A stretch of 64,000 nucleotides of DNA from an uncultured Muribaculaceae bacterium (GTDB lineage: Bacteria > Bacteroidota > Bacteroidia > Bacteroidales > Muribaculaceae). Below, piece by piece: positions 63,294 to 64,000 of this stretch (positions are counted from its first letter, which is position 1; each line of letters starts with the position of its first letter). The notes beneath the pieces were generated by a model. The model did not search any database. It saw nothing but the letters and a program-made list of their open reading frames with translations, and had not been told where the DNA came from. Location: the NCBI GenBank assembly GCA_905233845.1, contig CAJOFH010000017.1:1-64000 (forward strand). The letters run 5' to 3'. The translations under genes were made by a program, and so were the position numbers.

Positions 63294-63941
63294 ATGGCTT
63301 ATCATTCAGATGACAGTTGTTTCGGTTGTTTTGGTTATATAGTATTTATAGCCATTATGGGTATGTTGGGATTAATTAGAGATTGTGCATGTGGATCAAA
63401 TAAATCATATAGTTCTTCAAATTTTCTCAAAGGATGCACATCTACCCATAATAATGGATCTAAATCTGTTTCTGGAGGTACTGGCACAATAGGTACAACT
63501 AATGGGGCAAATATTCAATATCCACAAACAACCGATCCAAATTTCAACAGTAGTACAAATGACTATTCATCTAACGAAATAATGCCTTTACCAGAGCCCG
63601 ATACTCGAAGCAAAGAGACTGTGACAAATATACAAGAAAGTGGTTCAAGTCAAATAATACCAGATCCACCTATTTCGGATACAGTTTCTATACTTAGAAA
63701 TATTAGTCCTTATAAAAAACATAGGGAGAAATGCCCATCATGTAACGGCGTTGGAAAAATAAAGACAGAGCATTATTTTTCTGAATCCCCAGTACCATGT
63801 TGGCATTGCGGAAAGACGAGTGCTCATACTCATATTTTTGATGATTTCTGTCGTCAATGCGCAGGAGTAGGGGAAATTGAAATAATTGAATATCATGACC
63901 CTGATCCCATTTTCATAGAAACATATCCCTACTCCCGTTGA
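63294..63941 (+). CDS. Cargo-like protein with DnaJ-type cysteine-rich C-terminus (215 aa)
   Basis: An N-terminal hydrophobic segment (YIVFIAIMGMLGLI) is followed by a long serine/threonine/asparagine-rich linker (about residues 38-135) and a C-terminal zinc-binding region with CPSCNGVG, CWHCGK and CRQCAGVG, like DnaJ CxxCxGxG units. It is transcribed opposite to the phage-like gene and has strongly AT-rich codons, as expected for a cargo gene in an integrated element. Function unknown. Confidence 0.6.
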   Translation: MAYHSDDSCFGCFGYIVFIAIMGMLGLIRDCACGSNKSYSSSNFLKGCTSTHNNGSKSVSGGTGTIGTTNGANIQYPQTTDPNFNSSTNDYSSNEIMPLPEPDTRSKETVTNIQESGSSQIIPDPPISDTVSILRNISPYKKHREKCPSCNGVGKIKTEHYFSESPVPCWHCGKTSAHTHIFDDFCRQCAGVGEIEIIEYHDPDPIFIETYPYSR

Positions 63942-63951
63942 AATTAGCATT

Positions 63952-64000
63952 CTATTTACGCTTTTTTTTAGGCGATTTATTGTTGATGAGTCGTTGATAA
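63952..64000 (-). CDS. Possible 3' end of a gene cut by the window edge
   Basis: On the minus strand a frame enters from the right edge and ends at a TAG at 63952-63954, reading YQRLINNKSPKKKRK. The basic tail is plausible for a phage or DNA-binding protein, but 15 residues cannot be identified. Confidence 0.3.
   Translation of the reverse strand, partial: YQRLINNKSPKKKRK

Overview
This window is a Bacteroidales chromosome segment. The evidence is the repeated promoter form TAnnTTTG with a TTTG/TTG element about 19-21 bases upstream, the near absence of Shine-Dalgarno sites, a six-gene Na+-NQR operon, an ExbB-ExbD-ExbD-TonB cluster, a TonB-dependent receptor with two lipoproteins, a CHU_C-type (type IX secretion) C-terminal domain, and secreted C10 and S8 proteases. 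The family (Muribaculaceae- or Prevotella-like) cannot be fixed from the sequence alone.

Layout. 1-2.5 kb: a GH31 alpha-glycosidase gene broken by a 5-bp tandem duplication. 2.6-5.3 kb: small proteins and an ECF sigma factor / membrane protein / Spy-like protein operon. 5.9-10 kb: a TonB-dependent receptor with two lipoproteins. 10-18.8 kb: DUF3667, C10 protease, SH3 protein, recG, DUF1810, ispD. 18.8-27.3 kb (minus): a run that begins with a 54-aa protein and a radical SAM/SPASM enzyme, followed by a protein joining MYG/YGGP motifs to an acyl carrier protein domain, a CHU_C surface protein, two paralogous lytic transglycosylases and uvrA. 27.4-34.4 kb: rluA-type synthase, dnaJ, grpE, ispE, mutS2. 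34.6-40.5 kb: nqrABCDEF. 41-48.8 kb: exbB-exbD-exbD-tonB and a zinc-ribbon, PstS-like and TPR set. 48.9-50.5 kb: an intact IS1634-type element flanked by a roughly 150-bp direct repeat. 50.7-56.6 kb: S8 protease and the [FeFe]-hydrogenase maturation genes hydE, hydG, hydF. 56.6-57.5 kb: a repeat-rich noncoding locus with its own promoter and an array of hairpins. 57.5-59.9 kb: a UDG-like protein, DedA, Rpe and tRNA-Ser(CGA). 60-64 kb: integrase and phage-like genes at the left edge of an element inserted at that tRNA.

How the genes fit together. Na+-NQR and the Exb/TonB complex supply ion-driven energy to outer-membrane uptake (TonB receptor, lipoproteins). The secreted proteases and the GH31 enzyme are degradative surface functions. 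The HydEFG maturases imply an [FeFe]-hydrogenase elsewhere and an anaerobic, hydrogen-evolving metabolism.

The most interesting candidates are: (1) the 54-aa protein / radical SAM / ACP-fused MYGGP protein operon, which looks like an uncharacterised peptide- or protein-modification system linked to a secreted CHU_C protein; (2) the promoter-headed hairpin array at 56.8-57.5 kb, whose head and tail recur at 5.45-5.78 kb and whose junction sequence also lies in frame inside the UDG-like gene; and (3) the IS1634-type insertion with an unusually long target duplication that copied the end and terminator of a TPR gene.
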